Assembly (NCBI GenBank): GCA_023238725.1 | Contig: CM041531.1 | Coordinates: 3,510,602 to 3,574,601 of the forward strand | Reading direction: 5' to 3' | Source of the DNA: Scortum barcoo | Taxonomy: Eukaryota > Chordata > Actinopteri > Centrarchiformes > Terapontidae | Length of the DNA: 64,000 nt | Shown: piece after piece, positions 33,335-46,709 of the stretch | Numbering within the stretch: the first letter of the stretch is position 1 | How the letters are laid out: each line of letters begins with the position of its first letter | Made by a program: the position numbers and the translations under genes | Notes under the pieces: model-generated | What the model was told of the DNA's origin: nothing | Database searches by the model: none | Seen by the model: the letters and a program-made list of their open reading frames with translations, nothing else

Positions 33335-35680
33335 GCATTCTTTCCAGCAGACTAGTGACCCAGGAAGTAAAAAAAAAATCAAAATAAAAGCCTAGAGAAT
33401 GACGAGTAACCAGGGTTACGACAGATTGTTCACCGTTTCAGTAATCACAGTGCTGTGAACTTTTCATAGCTGCTATTATTATTCCTTGTTGGCTAAGTTA
33501 CGTTGAACGTCTGGAATTTATCTGTACTAAGCTAAGCCGTCCATATTACATGGTGGACGAGTCAATCTGCCAAAGCGTATTCAGCATTTTCATTCTGACT
33601 TTCCAGTGGGAAGGCTTTTTGTGCTGTTTTCTCAATAATAAATGTAAATGGTAGAGTCTACAGAAGGAGTTTCATCAGTACAACACAGGGCAGCTTCTAA
33701 TATTCTATATTTCCTTACGCACAACTGCTGTTACTGAATCCCCACAAGGCAGAGTACATGAGGGAAAGTGGACTGGACTTTGGCAGGCGACTCATATTGG
33801 AGTCCTTATTCCACGTGGGACTGCCAAAGAATACCATATCCATTATACCATACATACAGTCCAATGTACAAAGGAAGCTGTCCCAACAGTTTCCACAACA
33901 GGGCCTGATATTGATCATCAGTGAAATTAGAGTTGGAATCAAGACCTGTTTCTGTGTTTATATCTCTGTGGAATAGGAATATTCATTCATTTCAGTATTG
34001 CTGAACATTAAAAAAGTCCATTTAATAATTTACTACACACTAGAATAAATCCTGATTAAATCAATACTTAAATTCCCTGGCTTTCCCGTAGGAATCCTGC
34101 TAATAACCAAAAACACAGTGACTTTATTCACAAACACTCTGACACAGTAATGACAGATTCAAAATGTGTGTAGCAGTGATAGTTACTGCTATCAGTGCCA
34201 GGCTCGTGTTGATAACAACATAAAGGAGAGACCACAACCAGTTTGAAAAGAAATAACAAAACTTTTCATTTCTAAATAAACTAAATTAATTGAACCAGCT
34301 CAGTAACCATAACTTCATAGACTGAATGGAAAATGAATCTCCAAGCACCAGCTTAGATAATAATCTGATTATCTATGCCCTGATGACAGGCTGGAGGAAG
34401 TCTATGACCTCCTCCAATCCCGTCAACCGAAACTGCAGGTCCCCAAAGCTGTCGTCATGCATCAATATTATAATTATTATTATATACTCTTATGCCATTA
34501 TCATCATTTCATCAGTTTTATTACAGTTGTAGTATCTGAAATTCCACATGTTGATTGGCTGTCCTGGGTTTGTTATGTTTAGTGAGAGTCTCAGGTTGGG
34601 CACCTCTCTGTCTGAAAACCTAAAGCCCTTCTTAATGTGAACCACATGTTTTGTCACAGGATTATGAAACAGCTAACCTATATAAGCAGATAGTTAGAGA
34701 TGATATTCAGAGCAGATTCATATTGGCTTCGATCCCTCTCACAGGCAATCCGGATGCTTGTTTTGATGCTGTATTTCTTTGTAATAAACCTTTCTTATAT
34801 ACAAGTAAGACAATGTCAGCTGGAGTCTTCTTCATCACCTTCACATCATCGCTATTTAATAAACAACACAATCATCCCCACCACCATCACCTGCTGAGAT
34901 CAGTCTGTTGACGTTTTGCTTCAAGACTCCTTGCACCTTATCTACTTGCCACTACCTTTTTTATGGGTATTAGATGTTCACTTCTATCTTAATATTTGGT
35001 AAATAAATTAGTGCAAAGTCGATCACTGACATTTCCAGTTTGTTTGCATGACTGAATATGTGCACACCATCACATCATCTTTAGAGCTCATTCGGTTTAG
35101 CAGCTACATATTTTATGTATGGACACATCTAGAGCTAAGTAGTGCATAAAAATAAATTGTAAGATGCTGTAAAACGTAAACAGGTCAGTTAACCACAGAA
35201 TACTGTGAACGAAAAAAAATTACACTTTATTCTTTTTCAAAATTATGAAACCACATAATTTCACGATAGTGAAAAAACATAAAATTTTGACGAAATACTT
35301 TCAACCCTGCTGACAGTTATTCACTTTTTTTCAGTAAAAGTTTCAACACTATATGGAGAATATGACGTCACAATGGTGAGGTTATTTATGAAAACTGGTA
35401 GACAGGTATGAAAACCTAAATATACTCAGGTGTGGGTCCCTGAGACAACATTTAATCTAACTATAAGGGACGTAACCTGTTTGCACTTGGTGTGATGTCG
35501 ATCGGGTAAACACTTCTTGAGAAAATCTGAGTATTTTATTGACTCATCAACATGTAATATGGCGGCACTGTGATTACTGAAACGGTGAACAATCTGTCCT
35601 AACCCTGGTTACGCATCGTCATCCTCTAGGATTTTATTTTGAATTTTTTTAACTTCCGGGTCACTGTCTGCTCAAAAGAA
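33335..35680. mobile_element. DNA-transposon-like unit with about 100-bp inverted ends
   Basis: 33360-33440 (gtgacccaggaagt ... agattgttcaccgtttcagt) is the inverse complement, with few mismatches, of 35565-35670. The interior of about 2.1 kb has only short open frames (for example 33758-33976 and 34651-34911) with no recognised transposase, so it looks non-autonomous. It is absent from unit 1. The exact tips and target duplication were not found. Confidence 0.55.
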
Positions 35681-35924
35681 CATATAGATGTAGTTTTGTG
35701 TGGGTCAACGCAGTTATTTATATGTGTATATTTTAACATTATCCTCGTATACAATGTGCTCGCATACTGTTACACGTTTATCCTGGCTTTTATTTTGACA
35801 TATTTACTCTGACTTCCGGGTCTGCATCTATAATTTCTGAAGGAAAAATAAGAAAAGGAATCGCCAAAATCCGAAAAAACGTTTTTTTAAGCGTTTTCTC
35901 GTTTTTCATTTTTGGATTGTGGAA

Positions 35925-38270
35925 ATAGGAAAGGAAAATCGGGTCAGTTTTTCCGTTTTTGGTTGTAAATGAAAAAACGGAAAAACGATGGTACTTCCGT
36001 TTTTCAAGATAAAGCTGAGTGAGTTTTAACAGGAGACAGGTGAAGAGAATAACAGCAGACAGGTGGAGAGAATAACAGCAGACAGGTGGAAGAGAATAAC
36101 AGCAGACAGGTGAAGAGAATAACAGCAGACAGGTGAAGAGAATAACAGCAGACAGGTGGAGAGAATAACAGCAGACAGGTGAAGAGAATAACAGCAGACA
36201 GGTGAAGAGAATAACAGCAGACAGGTGGAGAGAATAACAGCAGACAGGTGGAGAGAATAACAGCAGACAGGTGAAGAGAATAACAGCAGACAGGTGAAAG
36301 CAATCAGGGCGGAGCAGAACAGTCAAAGAGGTGGGAAACACACAACGGCAGGAAGTAAAGTGACAGACATGTGAGGAGAGGAAAGAATAAAAAATAAAAC
36401 AGGAAGTGCGTCAAAAACACTGGAACAGATAAATACAAGGAGAGGGAAAGAAAAAACAACCAACAAAACTCAAGAAACACGAGGAAGAAACACGAGGAGC
36501 ACAGGACCATGACAGTCCAGTCATCATGCAGCACCACTGCTGTATTCACACACAAGCTGCAGAGGTTATTTCCCTTTTAAACTACAAACATTTTCATGTA
36601 GTATGAATATTTAACAGCCTCAGAGAGTCAACTGAAGTGTCTCCACTCTTGGCCTCCAAAATAAAGAGAGCTTTAAATTAAAACATTAAATGCAAAAATG
36701 TATTTTTTATTTAGAAAACGGCAAAAATTATTAAAATAGATTTCAAATACTCTCCTTTAATCACAGAAAATATTTGATTAATACACAGCTGTCATACATG
36801 CGTGTATGAAATATCACTTCATATGCATTCACACACTCTGGCTGCTGTGTTTGATTAATAAAAGGCATTTTAAAGTCGTATTTTTACATTTAACATGAAT
36901 CTTTACTTAAAAGCAACAGTTTTAACATTCAAAGTTTCTGTATAATCATCAATAATTATCAGTTGATTGGCTGCATCAACATGTTTATCTACATGAGAAC
37001 ATGATCTGTGATTATTACACACAAAGATCAGCATCCTCATTGTTTTTTAGGCTGTTGTTCAGAAATTGAGATGGTGGAAGGGGCAGACGTAGGCACATTG
37101 TTCACATTATTCACCCAGGTCCAGTCGGCATCGAGGCAAAACCTTTTTACCAGTAAGAAGAAACACAAATGTTGTATACTGTCAGAAACACAAGAACACA
37201 CACAGTGTCCCTGAAAACAAAAAATGAAAATGAAAGACGTCTTTTACTCACAAATGTGCTATCAGCTAAATGTTCAGCAAAGTGTTAGAACCAATATTAG
37301 AGAGACTAATATTAATATTAATATTAACAGGTGTTTTTATTAGTTCATCCACATAATTTACTTCACTGAGGGGAGACTGAATAATAGAAACACCTCTGTA
37401 TAATGCAGTGCAGTTTAACAACAACATAAAGTGAATCATCATGTCTCTAAAACAAATTCATGTTATATATTATAAATACACTTTCACAGCACTGAACAAC
37501 GCCCCCTTGTGGAGAATCTGCAAACAACTAAAGATCAATTTGTTATTGAATGATTATTATAATAATTTTATCATATAGTTTTTATAAAAAACGTCACTTT
37601 TACATTTTTTAACTTTGTGATCTCTCTTAATGTGATTCTTGCTTATTTATTCATAAATGCTAAATGTTATAAACAAATATTTTCTAGTTTTTAATGAGTA
37701 TGTGCTGTATTTTAAGTCTCTCTCTTTCACTAAATAGAAATGTTGTATTTTTAACTCTATCATATATATCTGACATACTGGTTACACTTTGTGCTGCTGC
37801 AAAACACCTCTACTTTTATCATTTGTTTGTTTTTATGAATGAACTTTGTTCTGCAGCTTCCCTCAGGATAAATAAAGTACTGTCTTAACTTTCACTAGTT
37901 AACAGTTAAGGAACTGAGAAAAAGACCCAATTACAGATTTCCCTCGTTTTCCAGTTTTTCAATACAAAGTCATTGCAGTCACAGTAACATGTGGCAGATG
38001 TGATCAACATGCACAGTCTACTTACACAATAGCCTGGAGGTCACATCTGCTCGGGGTCATCGCCACGTCTTTCACCTTTTTGAAAGGAATATTCATCTGA
38101 GTGCTTTTCGGACAGCATTGTAGTCTTATACGGTCCGTGTACGTTCAGGCAATTCGTTTTTTCGTTTTAAACCAAAATCGAAAAAACGGAAGTACCATAG
38201 TTTTTCCGTTTTTTCATTTACAACCAAAAACGGAAAAACGGAAAAACGGAAAAACGAGCCCATTTTCCTC
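35925..38270. mobile_element. Second inverted-repeat unit with self-palindromic arms
   Basis: The arms (35945-36005 and 38177-38240, extending outward to about 35925 and 38270) are inverse complements. Each arm is itself nearly palindromic: tttttccgtttttgg faces gaaaaaacggaaaaac around 'ttgtaaat'. The interval holds a 23-bp minisatellite, a dispersed repeat (36300-36520) and AT-rich DNA, and no transposase. It is absent from unit 1. Confidence 0.5.
36028..36298. repeat. 23-bp minisatellite, about 12 copies
   Basis: The unit is aataacagcagacaggtgaagag, with a GAAG/GGAG variant and one copy carrying an extra base. The unit length is not a multiple of three and it lacks stops on the minus strand, so it generates long artificial open frames. 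Confidence 0.95.
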
Positions 38271-38289
38271 CAATCTTAATATTAATAAT

Positions 38290-38545
38290 AATAACAGACT
38301 GAATCATTTTTCATTCAGATGTTCAGAAGAGTCTGTAAAGATTCTTGAAATACTTTCATCACAGCTGCAGGTGTTGTTGAAGAAACGTAGTTTTCCAGGT
38401 ATATGTTTTTCAGATAATAGGATGTTTATTCCTGTGTAATGGTAATACGTAGTGTCTGCTGTCTGAGCTGTCTCACCAGACTGTTACAGAGAAAGAGATG
38501 AGACTTTTAATGACGGCTGAATAAAAAGAAGAAGAAAGAGAAGAT
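38290..38545 (-). mobile_element. Inverted LINE-tail relic
   Basis: This is the inverse complement of 29300-29560 (and 7670-7925), starting just beyond the second inverted-repeat unit. It is a separate insertion of the same element, or material moved with the block. Confidence 0.65.
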
Positions 38546-39016
38546 AAAAAGAAAAAGACAAGGAAGAGTTACATTATTAATCTCTTTAGGTATAGGTAAG
38601 ATATACTTCAACTTACAGGTATACTTCAACAAACAAGTACAGGATGAGTTAAATGACAAACAAAATAACTTTTTAAAAGATAAAACCCCTCTATGCTAGG
38701 CCAGCACCAGGGAAGGGGAACCAAACCAAACACTGGGTACCACCCAGGAAGGAATGGAGGAGCACCAGCGCGAGAAATGAGTGAAATGGATAACAGCACA
38801 AGCACAAGCCTTTCTCTTTGAGGCAGTGATTCGATTTCTGATGTAATTTTTCACTCCAGTCCAGTTGGTCCTTTAGTGCATAGGGCTCGGCGTTGATACA
38901 CTGAATACAGTCAATCTTTTGCGGTACCTTGCATGTATGGATGAAGCACATCATGTGTCTCTCAGCTGCTCGTACCTCACTGTCTTCCCACTTACGTTTG
39001 GGGTTACCTCTGTAGT

Positions 39017-39017
<1 letters not shown>

Positions 39018-39069
<52 letters not shown>
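39018..39069. repeat. (GA)n microsatellite at recombinase splice acceptor
   Basis: About 26 GA units. On the minus strand this CT tract forms the polypyrimidine tract before the exon starting at 39016. Confidence 0.95.
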
Positions 39070-39070
<1 letters not shown>

Positions 39071-40429
39071 ATGTCAGTAAGAGAGAGAGAAGTAACTCAG
39101 CGTTCACAACCTCCGCTTCCTTTCAGTACTGCTGTTCAAAGTGTGAAGACAACACCAAGGCAAACATTCAAGTAAATTCAACATACATATTAGTTTTAGT
39201 TATTAGCTCATACTACCACCTACTACAGCATAGTACAACAAACTACAGTAGCTGTTTATGGTAGTATGTGCAGTATGTGGTAATAGCTGTCTCAGCTGTC
39301 TCAGTGGTGCAACTTTTACATTTTGTTTAAAACAACTTTTGTTTGCAGAATTTTAATATTTATATAGGACGCAATCAACTTTAAATGTCTCTTTGAGGTC
39401 TTTAGTTGTACACAAACTGCTGAAAGTCACTTTTGGGTGCCTTACTTCCCTTTGGAAACATGACTCATTAAATGCCATCTGCGTGTACTGTACGATATGT
39501 TTAGTAAGAACAACATGTCACAATGTGTATATGAAGTTCAATGTTGGTTGTAACATAACACCACTCAACAGATTCTGGCATAATGCCCCTCTTTAATCTA
39601 TCATTGGATCACATTACTGTGACTAGGTAAGGACAAACAAATTACAAATTAATAAATTGACCAATTAATCCTACTTATCCTAATGTCACATTAGTGATCA
39701 ATATGTTTAAGTTGAACATGGAGGCTCTGAGTATGTGCTTTTACTGTAACCACAATTCAAAACGTTTTCCACATTGCCAAAAAAAGAGTCAGTATTATTG
39801 AGCTGTAGGACCAGATTTATTAAGTTATGTTCACAATTACCGCCTCTACTGATGGAACCTCCTAAAAACAGCTCATCTGGCCATTAGAAAAGACCGAACT
39901 CTAGCCCAAACAGTATTTCTCTACCTTGATCGAGAGGAGCACTGGAAGAAGTGGCTGGAAGAGAGGAACTTGTCTCTGGAGTCGCATGGCCATCTTCGCC
40001 TGTTGTCTCAGTGGTTGAATGAACAGACTCATCCTCATCACTTGACATATCCTCTTGTAAAGAAATCAATTTTCTCTAAAGAGGAAATGTGAGAGTAGGA
40101 ACAAAATGCACAGCCTCAGTGACTGTAGCCTTAAGGCAGAAGACCAACAAGTCCATTCTGAATTTACTGTCACATTATTGCAGTTGCATATTACGTAAAA
40201 TAAATTTGTGTTACACATCACATGAACAAACACACCATCTTCTATGGTGAAAAGTATGTCTGCAGTACTTGACATACATTTGCATTCCTTTCATTCATCT
40301 AGATTTCAATTTCCAAATACAACATAAGGAGTACCCCACTATTAAAAAGTTTTGATGATGCATTTCTTATGAGACAATAACCATAGGTTGTCCAAGCATC
40401 TAAACTTAATATGTTATATGTTAGGATAG

Positions 40430-40980
40430 GTGCAGGGCGGAGTGCAGTTGGGACCAGGAATGCAGACGAAGGCAGGCAGAGTAGATGTAATGGCTCTTTA
40501 TTTCAGGAACACGAGGAACAGGAACAGACGGCGTACAGGAGCACAGCACGGTGACAACACAGACGATTCAACAAAGAACAAAAGAAAAGGACTGGTATAT
40601 ATGCACAGTGAGGGACAGGGAAGTGAAAACAGGTGAGGAGACTAACAGGGGACAGGTGAAACAAATAAGGGAGGAGCAGAGTAATCAGGCAGGAAAACAC
40701 AAGCACAGGAAGTTAAGTGCAGACATGTGAGGAAAGGAGGGAATACAAAATAAAACAGGAAGTGAGCAAAACTGGAGATGAGCAAAAACGACTGACACAG
40801 GACACAGGGAACGACAGACAAGGAGGACACAAGGAACACCAGGCCGAGAAAACACAAGGGGTACAGGAAACACAGGGCAGAATGCCTCAAAGAACACAAG
40901 GCACAAGAAAATACAGAAAAACAGGGCAAAAGGCAGAGCAGAAACAAAAAAACAAGAAATACTGCAAACCATAACAGTTA
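40430..40980. repeat. Purine-rich dispersed repeat
   Basis: Contains 'ggctctttatttcagg' and 'tggtatatatgcacag', which look like poly(A)-signal and TATA-like elements of an LTR-type repeat, followed by the AG-rich stretch shared with 11286-11640. The family was not determined. Confidence 0.5.
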
Positions 40981-41356
40981 TACTTAACATACACACTCAT
41001 ACACACATATCCATACCTTCTGGGTCAGTCTCAATGTTGTCAAGGCTTTGACCTTTGTACTGTGAGAGTCTCCCCTTCTCCACTGCTAGAAGCACTTTGC
41101 TCATTTTGGTGAGCTGAAGTGTTTCCTGGGGCAGATGGTAATACTGCCTGTGTACGCGAATGTCATGACCCAGAAACTCTGCAAGTTGGTCCGCTTCATT
41201 TTCTTGAAGATTCAGGACCTGACACATCGTTGCTATGTGCTTCAGTAGTCTTGTTGAGGTTAAGACCTCAGGATGTTTGGTGCCACTCTCCCTTTCAAAC
41301 TTCTGGATGTATTCTCCTCCTCTGCAGGCTGACAAAGCTCCTGGTCTAGTGAACAT

Positions 41357-42095
41357 GTAGGTTTTTAGGTATGTTCCTTTAAAGGAGGAGGCTGACGTTA
41401 TTCTGTGTTTTTCTTATCATCAACAAACCAAATTCCAAATTCAACTCTCTGTCTTCCTTTTTCTATCTGTGGGAGTAAACAGGAAAAATATTTAGTTTTA
41501 TATGTTTAAAAAAAAAAAGCTAAATAATTCTTCTAAAAGTAGTTTTTATCAAGCAGAGGAGGAAATAGTCCATTTGTTGGGGACTATTTTCAGCAGGCGG
41601 ATGAATCCACATTTGGTTCTTTTGTGAGAATTTGTGGTGTGTGTGTGTGTCATTGAGTCAAAAATAAAATACAGGGTGTGTTTATGGAGATAAAAGAACA
41701 ACAAAGGTTTATTAAAGATAAAGAGACACACACACTTCCTGTCATCTTTTCTTTGTTGGTTTTGGTCTTTTTGCTGTTTTTGTTTGTTTGTATTAAGAAA
41801 AAGCAGAGAAAATCACCAGACTTCTCCTTTTTAAACGTATTTTACATGACATGTTAAAACCTGCATTCAGTAATCAAAGGGATTGTTGAAACTGTTGTTT
41901 CATTGCAGTATTTTTACTTTCATATCACTTTGCCATGTTTGAGCTGATACAAAGTTCCAGGAGATTTGTCTCAGTTTTGCATTAAAAACCTGAGTTTGTG
42001 CCACATTTTACAGAGATACTGACTGACGGCGTTGTTGTAATAGTTTAATGTGAGTTTTAGTTTGTAGGAGAGGTGACAGAGTTAAAGTTTTATAT
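41357..42095. other. Recombinase flank and non-coding DNA
   Basis: 41357-41730 repeats 12018-12390 and 13318-13660. The rest has no recognised feature. Confidence 0.5.
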
Positions 42096-42099
42096 GTCG

Positions 42100-42245
42100 A
42101 GTTCACCCCTCCTTGCACAGGGTGGAGGGGTTTGTGTGCCTCCAGTTTCTACTCGAACACACCTGTGACCATGGGACGTCGGAGAGCCCCACCCTGGAGC
42201 CAGGCCTTGTTGGGCGACAGCTCTGAGGGACTCCCGACCGGCCGG
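42100..42245 (+). mobile_element. RTE-type LINE 5' fragment
   Basis: The phrases 'gtggaggggtttgtgtgcc' and 'gccccaccctggagccaggc' match the GC-rich 5' part of the LINE at the right edge of the window (63715-64000), with the middle deleted. Confidence 0.5.
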
Positions 42246-45200
42246 GGCCTCTGGATCATTACGCATCTCTTCAAACCAAATGCTTTATTTTGTTTTATTT
42301 TAATTTTTTTTTCTGAATGCATATCAGCTCTGTGGGTGTCCAGGATGCTTCTAACTCAGAGTACCTGCTGTGCACACTGCAGTATGGGGGACTTGAGTAA
42401 CAGTTAGATAACGCCTTGATATTCCAAAAACATTTAATGTACTTTAAGTCGAGACATATATGCTGTTTTGGGACCTGTGAGGGCTGAAAACTGTATCTTT
42501 TATTTTTGTCATAGTTTCTGCAGTTTATGTCAATATGGGATGGATGCCAAGACTTTTTTTTTGTTTGTTTTTTTGTAAATTCAGCAGCATCCGTTCTGTA
42601 ACAAAGTGTTACCGCTTGACTGTGCTCCTTTATTTCATTTAGTTTTATTTTATCAAAGAGCCGATGTCTTGTATTGACTGCAGGCTTACATATATATTTG
42701 ACAAAAGAATATTGTATGTTTAATAATAAAAAAACACAAAAAAGACAAAAAATTAAAGAAAATGCAGAAAAAAGAAAAAGTAGAGCATTGGGGGGAAAAA
42801 GTGTAATTTATATTTTAAAACTGCATGCACAAGGCTGGGAAAGTCATATTTAGAATAACAAATGGCAGTGCCTTTTTTTTTGTACTCGAGACATTCACCC
42901 CAAATGTAAATGGTTTTATATCGACTTTAAAAACTGTCACGTTACAGGATGAAACCACAGCCGTGTCGGGTCTCTAACTCTGTTCACACTGCCGCTAAAA
43001 ACGTCTTTTATTTTTGTCATAGTTTCTCATTCAGATTGTCGCCCCTCTTTTTCCTAAAATATCTCTGAGAGAAGCAAGAAAATAAAAGATTCATTCATTT
43101 ATTCTGGATCTTTAGACTCTTAAAATGTGGCTTGTCTGAATGTCTATATGGAGAGATAAGTGCCCAAACTGTGTGTAATAATGGGCCCAAACTATCTAAT
43201 TATGGAGGAAGTTACTGATTAATCTGCAGGGTTTTTTCTTTTCTTGAGTCACTGATTAATCCTGTAAGATGTCAGTTTGAAAATAGTGAAAAACGTGTGT
43301 GTGTGTCCCCAAAGATCCCAAAGTTTCTTCTTCCAACAGTCCACAGCCTGAAGATATTCAGAATTCTAATAACATTCAAATAGTTTGAAACGTTTGAGAA
43401 GCTGTGTTTTTCAACGTGTCTTGCTGTAATTTTGTCGCGACGTACCAGGAACTGCTGTGACTTGGCATGAACCAACTTCACAAACAGTGGATTTGATGCA
43501 GTGGAAATAAAAAGAGATGCCTCAGATCTCCAAATTCAAGCGTTTAAGTGTAATATGTAAAAATCACAGTGGAGATATTGATGTTATAAAGTAGATCAGT
43601 GTCAGACAGACATTAGAAACAGTCACTGTTTTTATCAAATTGAGTGTTCCACCTTTAATCCCTCGTGTGGCATGTTTGTGTACATATTTGATCCATAGTG
43701 TGTGTCAAATTTAAACTGGCTCTGTGTGTTTGGATCAATGAGTTATTGTGTGAATAATCATAGTTTCCACTCCAACTTTACAACTGACTGTAGCTATTCA
43801 TAATCCAACTACAGAAAAATAATCCCAGAGTTTAAGATCTGAATCTAAATCAGTGTAATAAAAATCCAACAGCACTGGTGTTTTCAGTCAAATTTAAAAC
43901 ATTTTAAACTCAATTTTAAAGATTTCGGGCGTTTTGAATTTTTCATTTTCAAAGTGAATTTTTTTTAACTGACTCTGATTGGACGTCGGCTGTGACAAAA
44001 GGCCTTGAAAGTTTTTATTTTCAGTGAATTTCACTTTATTGTCAGTTCATATCATTTAAAATCTGATGTCTCCAAAAGAAAAGAAATCTTGAGACCTCGA
44101 ATTTTTAAGAAAACTTTGAGATACTTTTAATAACTTTGAGTCAAGTACAACTTTGAGATTTTTACTTTGAGTCTTTTCTTTTCACACCACTTTTATCTTC
44201 TACTTTTTACTGAAAGCTTTAGTTATTTGACAGATTAAAACATACGAAACATACTTTTAAAGGCCAAGTGCAGCTGAAACAAGCGACAATTAATTGGTTT
44301 CAATGATTTTTTAAATCATCTTTCTTGTAAAAATATTTTGTTGTTCAAGCTTCTTACATGTGAAGATTTGCTGCTTTTCCTTTAAAAGGTTTTAATAATG
44401 TTGAAGTTTGGACACAACAAGCATTGTGAAGGTGTCACTTTGGGCTCTGGGTCATTGTGACGGCCATTTCTCACTATTTTCACTCTTTTTAACAAAGCAA
44501 ACAATCAATCAATGGATCGAATGGAGAAAAGAATCAGCAGATTCATCCAGAATGAAAAGAATCATTAGCTGCAGTTCCAAAAATACAAAACAGTTTAAAA
44601 TGATCCACCTCAACCAACTCCAACAGTAAAATCCTGCTTTTACATGAATGATGAGGAAGAATCATCTAATGAGAGAACAGACAACAGGACAACAGACACA
44701 GGGGACACTTTACTGACACAGGACTTTACTTTGAATACTTTAACTACATTTTAGTAATTATACTGAAGGAATGGGAGTATATTGTGGTAGTATTACTTTT
44801 AGTCATGCTTTTAAAGCATCTGAATACTTCTTCCATCAGTGGGAGTACTACTCTATAACTGAAAACAAAGTGCAATTATAATGAAGCTTTAGGGATCTTT
44901 TCACTGTGATTTCTTTGCTTGAATTTTGTAAAACTTTATTTTTATCTAGAGGAGACATGAAGGAGGAACCGGCTCTAATGAAAAGACATCACTAAGTTGC
45001 ATTATGGTTTCCCTTTTTCAAGCGATGATCAGTGAAAGTCGTGCAGAATATTTTATAGTTTCATGCAGTTTGTGAAAAAGCAGAAATCTCATCAGTTCAA
45101 GCAAAGGTTGAAGAGATCTGGAGCTCGTGAAGATTATGTTCAGAGATCATTTGTGTGTGAAAAAAGTCTGCTTTAGAAGAAAACAAGTTTGTTAATGTTT

Positions 45201-46368
45201 AGATTTGTAGTTGCAGAATGAATTTAAGATAAAATAAGTTAGAGATGCACACATTTAATGTAAATTAGTACTTGTAACTTTAATTTACAACAGTAAAAGG
45301 TTGGTGAATCTGTACTCAGATGCTCACAAAATTCTTATTTCTCTCTTCAGTGAAAAATATTTTCTTAAACCCTTCATGCAGAGGTATTTTCTTCCCTCTT
45401 TTTGAGTTTTTTACAGGTTTATAAAGGGATGATATTCAACAACAGGCTTTGGATTTATCAGATTGTATAATTTCACAAACTCAAAATCTTTGAATCTTCT
45501 CTAAAATCTGCTTTTGGGCACTTTTTCACTTAGAATCAAAAGATGAAGTAAAGAAGTGATAATGATGGGCACATACTTATATATTATACTGTATACGACC
45601 ACTAGAGGGCACCAAAGTAACTTAAAATTTATCAATCAACTTTTTCTTTGTTCAGCTGATCAAACTCTGACAGAAAAATCACAGTTAATCACTTTGACAG
45701 AGACACCAAGCACTAATGCTGTAGTTTGAGTTTTGTTTTCTTCATTTCAGTGACACATTTTGCCTTTTTAAAGATGCAATTTGTAACTTTTAACAGATTC
45801 AAACTGCAGTTAAGATGAAAAATGTGGCGTTTGTGAAGTTATTTCACCTCCTTAAACGTCATAAACCGACCAGGTGACGTGAGTACTGATGTTTTACTCC
45901 ATCAGGCACAAAGAAAAGAAACGGTGAATGAAATGAAATAAAATGAAATGAAATGCATAAATGTGATGTTAGAAAACTCAGAGCAGAGCTGCTGAGTCAT
46001 GCCTCTGTCAGAGATCCAGCTCATGATCGGCTCCATGTCTCCGGGCTCGGGGCCAGATGAACCCTCTAATTTGGCCCTGGAGCAAACGTGAACCTTTTTT
46101 TTTTCTTGGAAGCAGATTTGTCCACTTTGACGATTTTCTGCATTTTCCAGGATGCTTTCAGAGTTTTGACCTCGCACAAAAGGACACAGAGACAAACTTA
46201 TGCAGCACTAAATAAATCCTGAATCTCCACATTAAAACTGGTTATAAGCAGCTGAGTGGGGAAAAAATCACGTCACCATGAAGACTTTTTTTTTTCTTTT
46301 TTGGTTTTAATGAAAAGGCGAGTTGGCACATACAGGCAGACCCTTAAGGACCATAATAATAATAATAA
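42246..46368. other. Non-coding DNA left of the gypsy element
   Basis: 42880-43070 and 44160-44480 match 13690-14430 of unit 1. A degraded right end of the hAT-like element is near 44700-44840. 45902-46195 gives an open frame with no known resemblance. No gene was recognised. From about 44850 to the LTR there is no partner in unit 1. Confidence 0.5.
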
Positions 46369-46694
46369 TGTAACGCCATCATTTTACAGTGTTAACTATG
46401 AAGAAATAGTCAAGGGTCGTGGGTAAAGAAAAGCACGGGAACAACTTCTCCTTTTCACTTGGTCCTCTTTACTTTCACTTTTTTCAGGACAACCAAAAAC
46501 ACCAAAACAGGCAAGGTGATGGAACACATATCACTCCGCCAATCCCAACAGGTTCACCACACTATATAGTTCCCTTCATTTACACAGGTCTCCAATGCAA
46601 CAACTATATCCTGTGGTTCCTATTTAAAACCACATAAAACAACAAACGTGAAAGAGTCATTTCCAAAATAAATTTATATAAATCTCATCTTACA
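46369..46694 (-). repeat. 3' LTR of gypsy element
   Basis: On the minus strand it begins tgtaagatga and ends cgttaca (TG...CA). It is close to the 5' LTR with scattered substitutions and small indels, so insertion is not very recent. Confidence 0.85.
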
Positions 46695-46709
46695 TTCTTC
46701 TCTTTCTTC
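46695..46709 (-). other. Polypurine tract
   Basis: Minus strand gaagaaagagaagaa lies directly before the 3' LTR. This is the usual position and composition of the plus-strand DNA primer. Confidence 0.75.

Larger units (their letters stand above)
38840..41356 (-). pseudogene. Tyrosine-recombinase-like C-terminal gene fragment, unit 2
   Basis: Three exons lie in order on the minus strand. 41356-41017 has MFTRPGALSACRGGEYIQKF, then FLGHDIRVHRQYY with the LGH...Y catalytic end, and a gtatgg donor. 40075-39925 has an acidic Ser/Thr-rich linker, ISLQEDMSSDEDESVHSTTE, and a gtagag donor. 39016 to about 38840 has an acceptor from the GA repeat and KRKWEDSEVRAAERHMMCFI then CKVPQKIDCIQC, a Myb/SANT-like tail common in this fish family. 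The last exon shifts frame at about 38860, where the expected WTGVKNYIRNRI-type text appears in another frame. N-terminal exons with the first catalytic Arg are not seen. Assignment to tyrosine recombinases rests on motif spacing; a Crypton origin is inferred. Confidence 0.6.

Noticed and set aside
36028..36298. CRISPR-like array
   Set aside because: The repeats are contiguous without unique spacers, and the genome is eukaryotic. It is a minisatellite.
35790..36341. Long minus-strand open frames (up to 183 codons) with repeating CCYSLHLSAVI-like peptides
   Set aside because: Produced by a 23-bp minisatellite that lacks stops in several frames. The unit length is not a multiple of three, and there is no start context or conservation.
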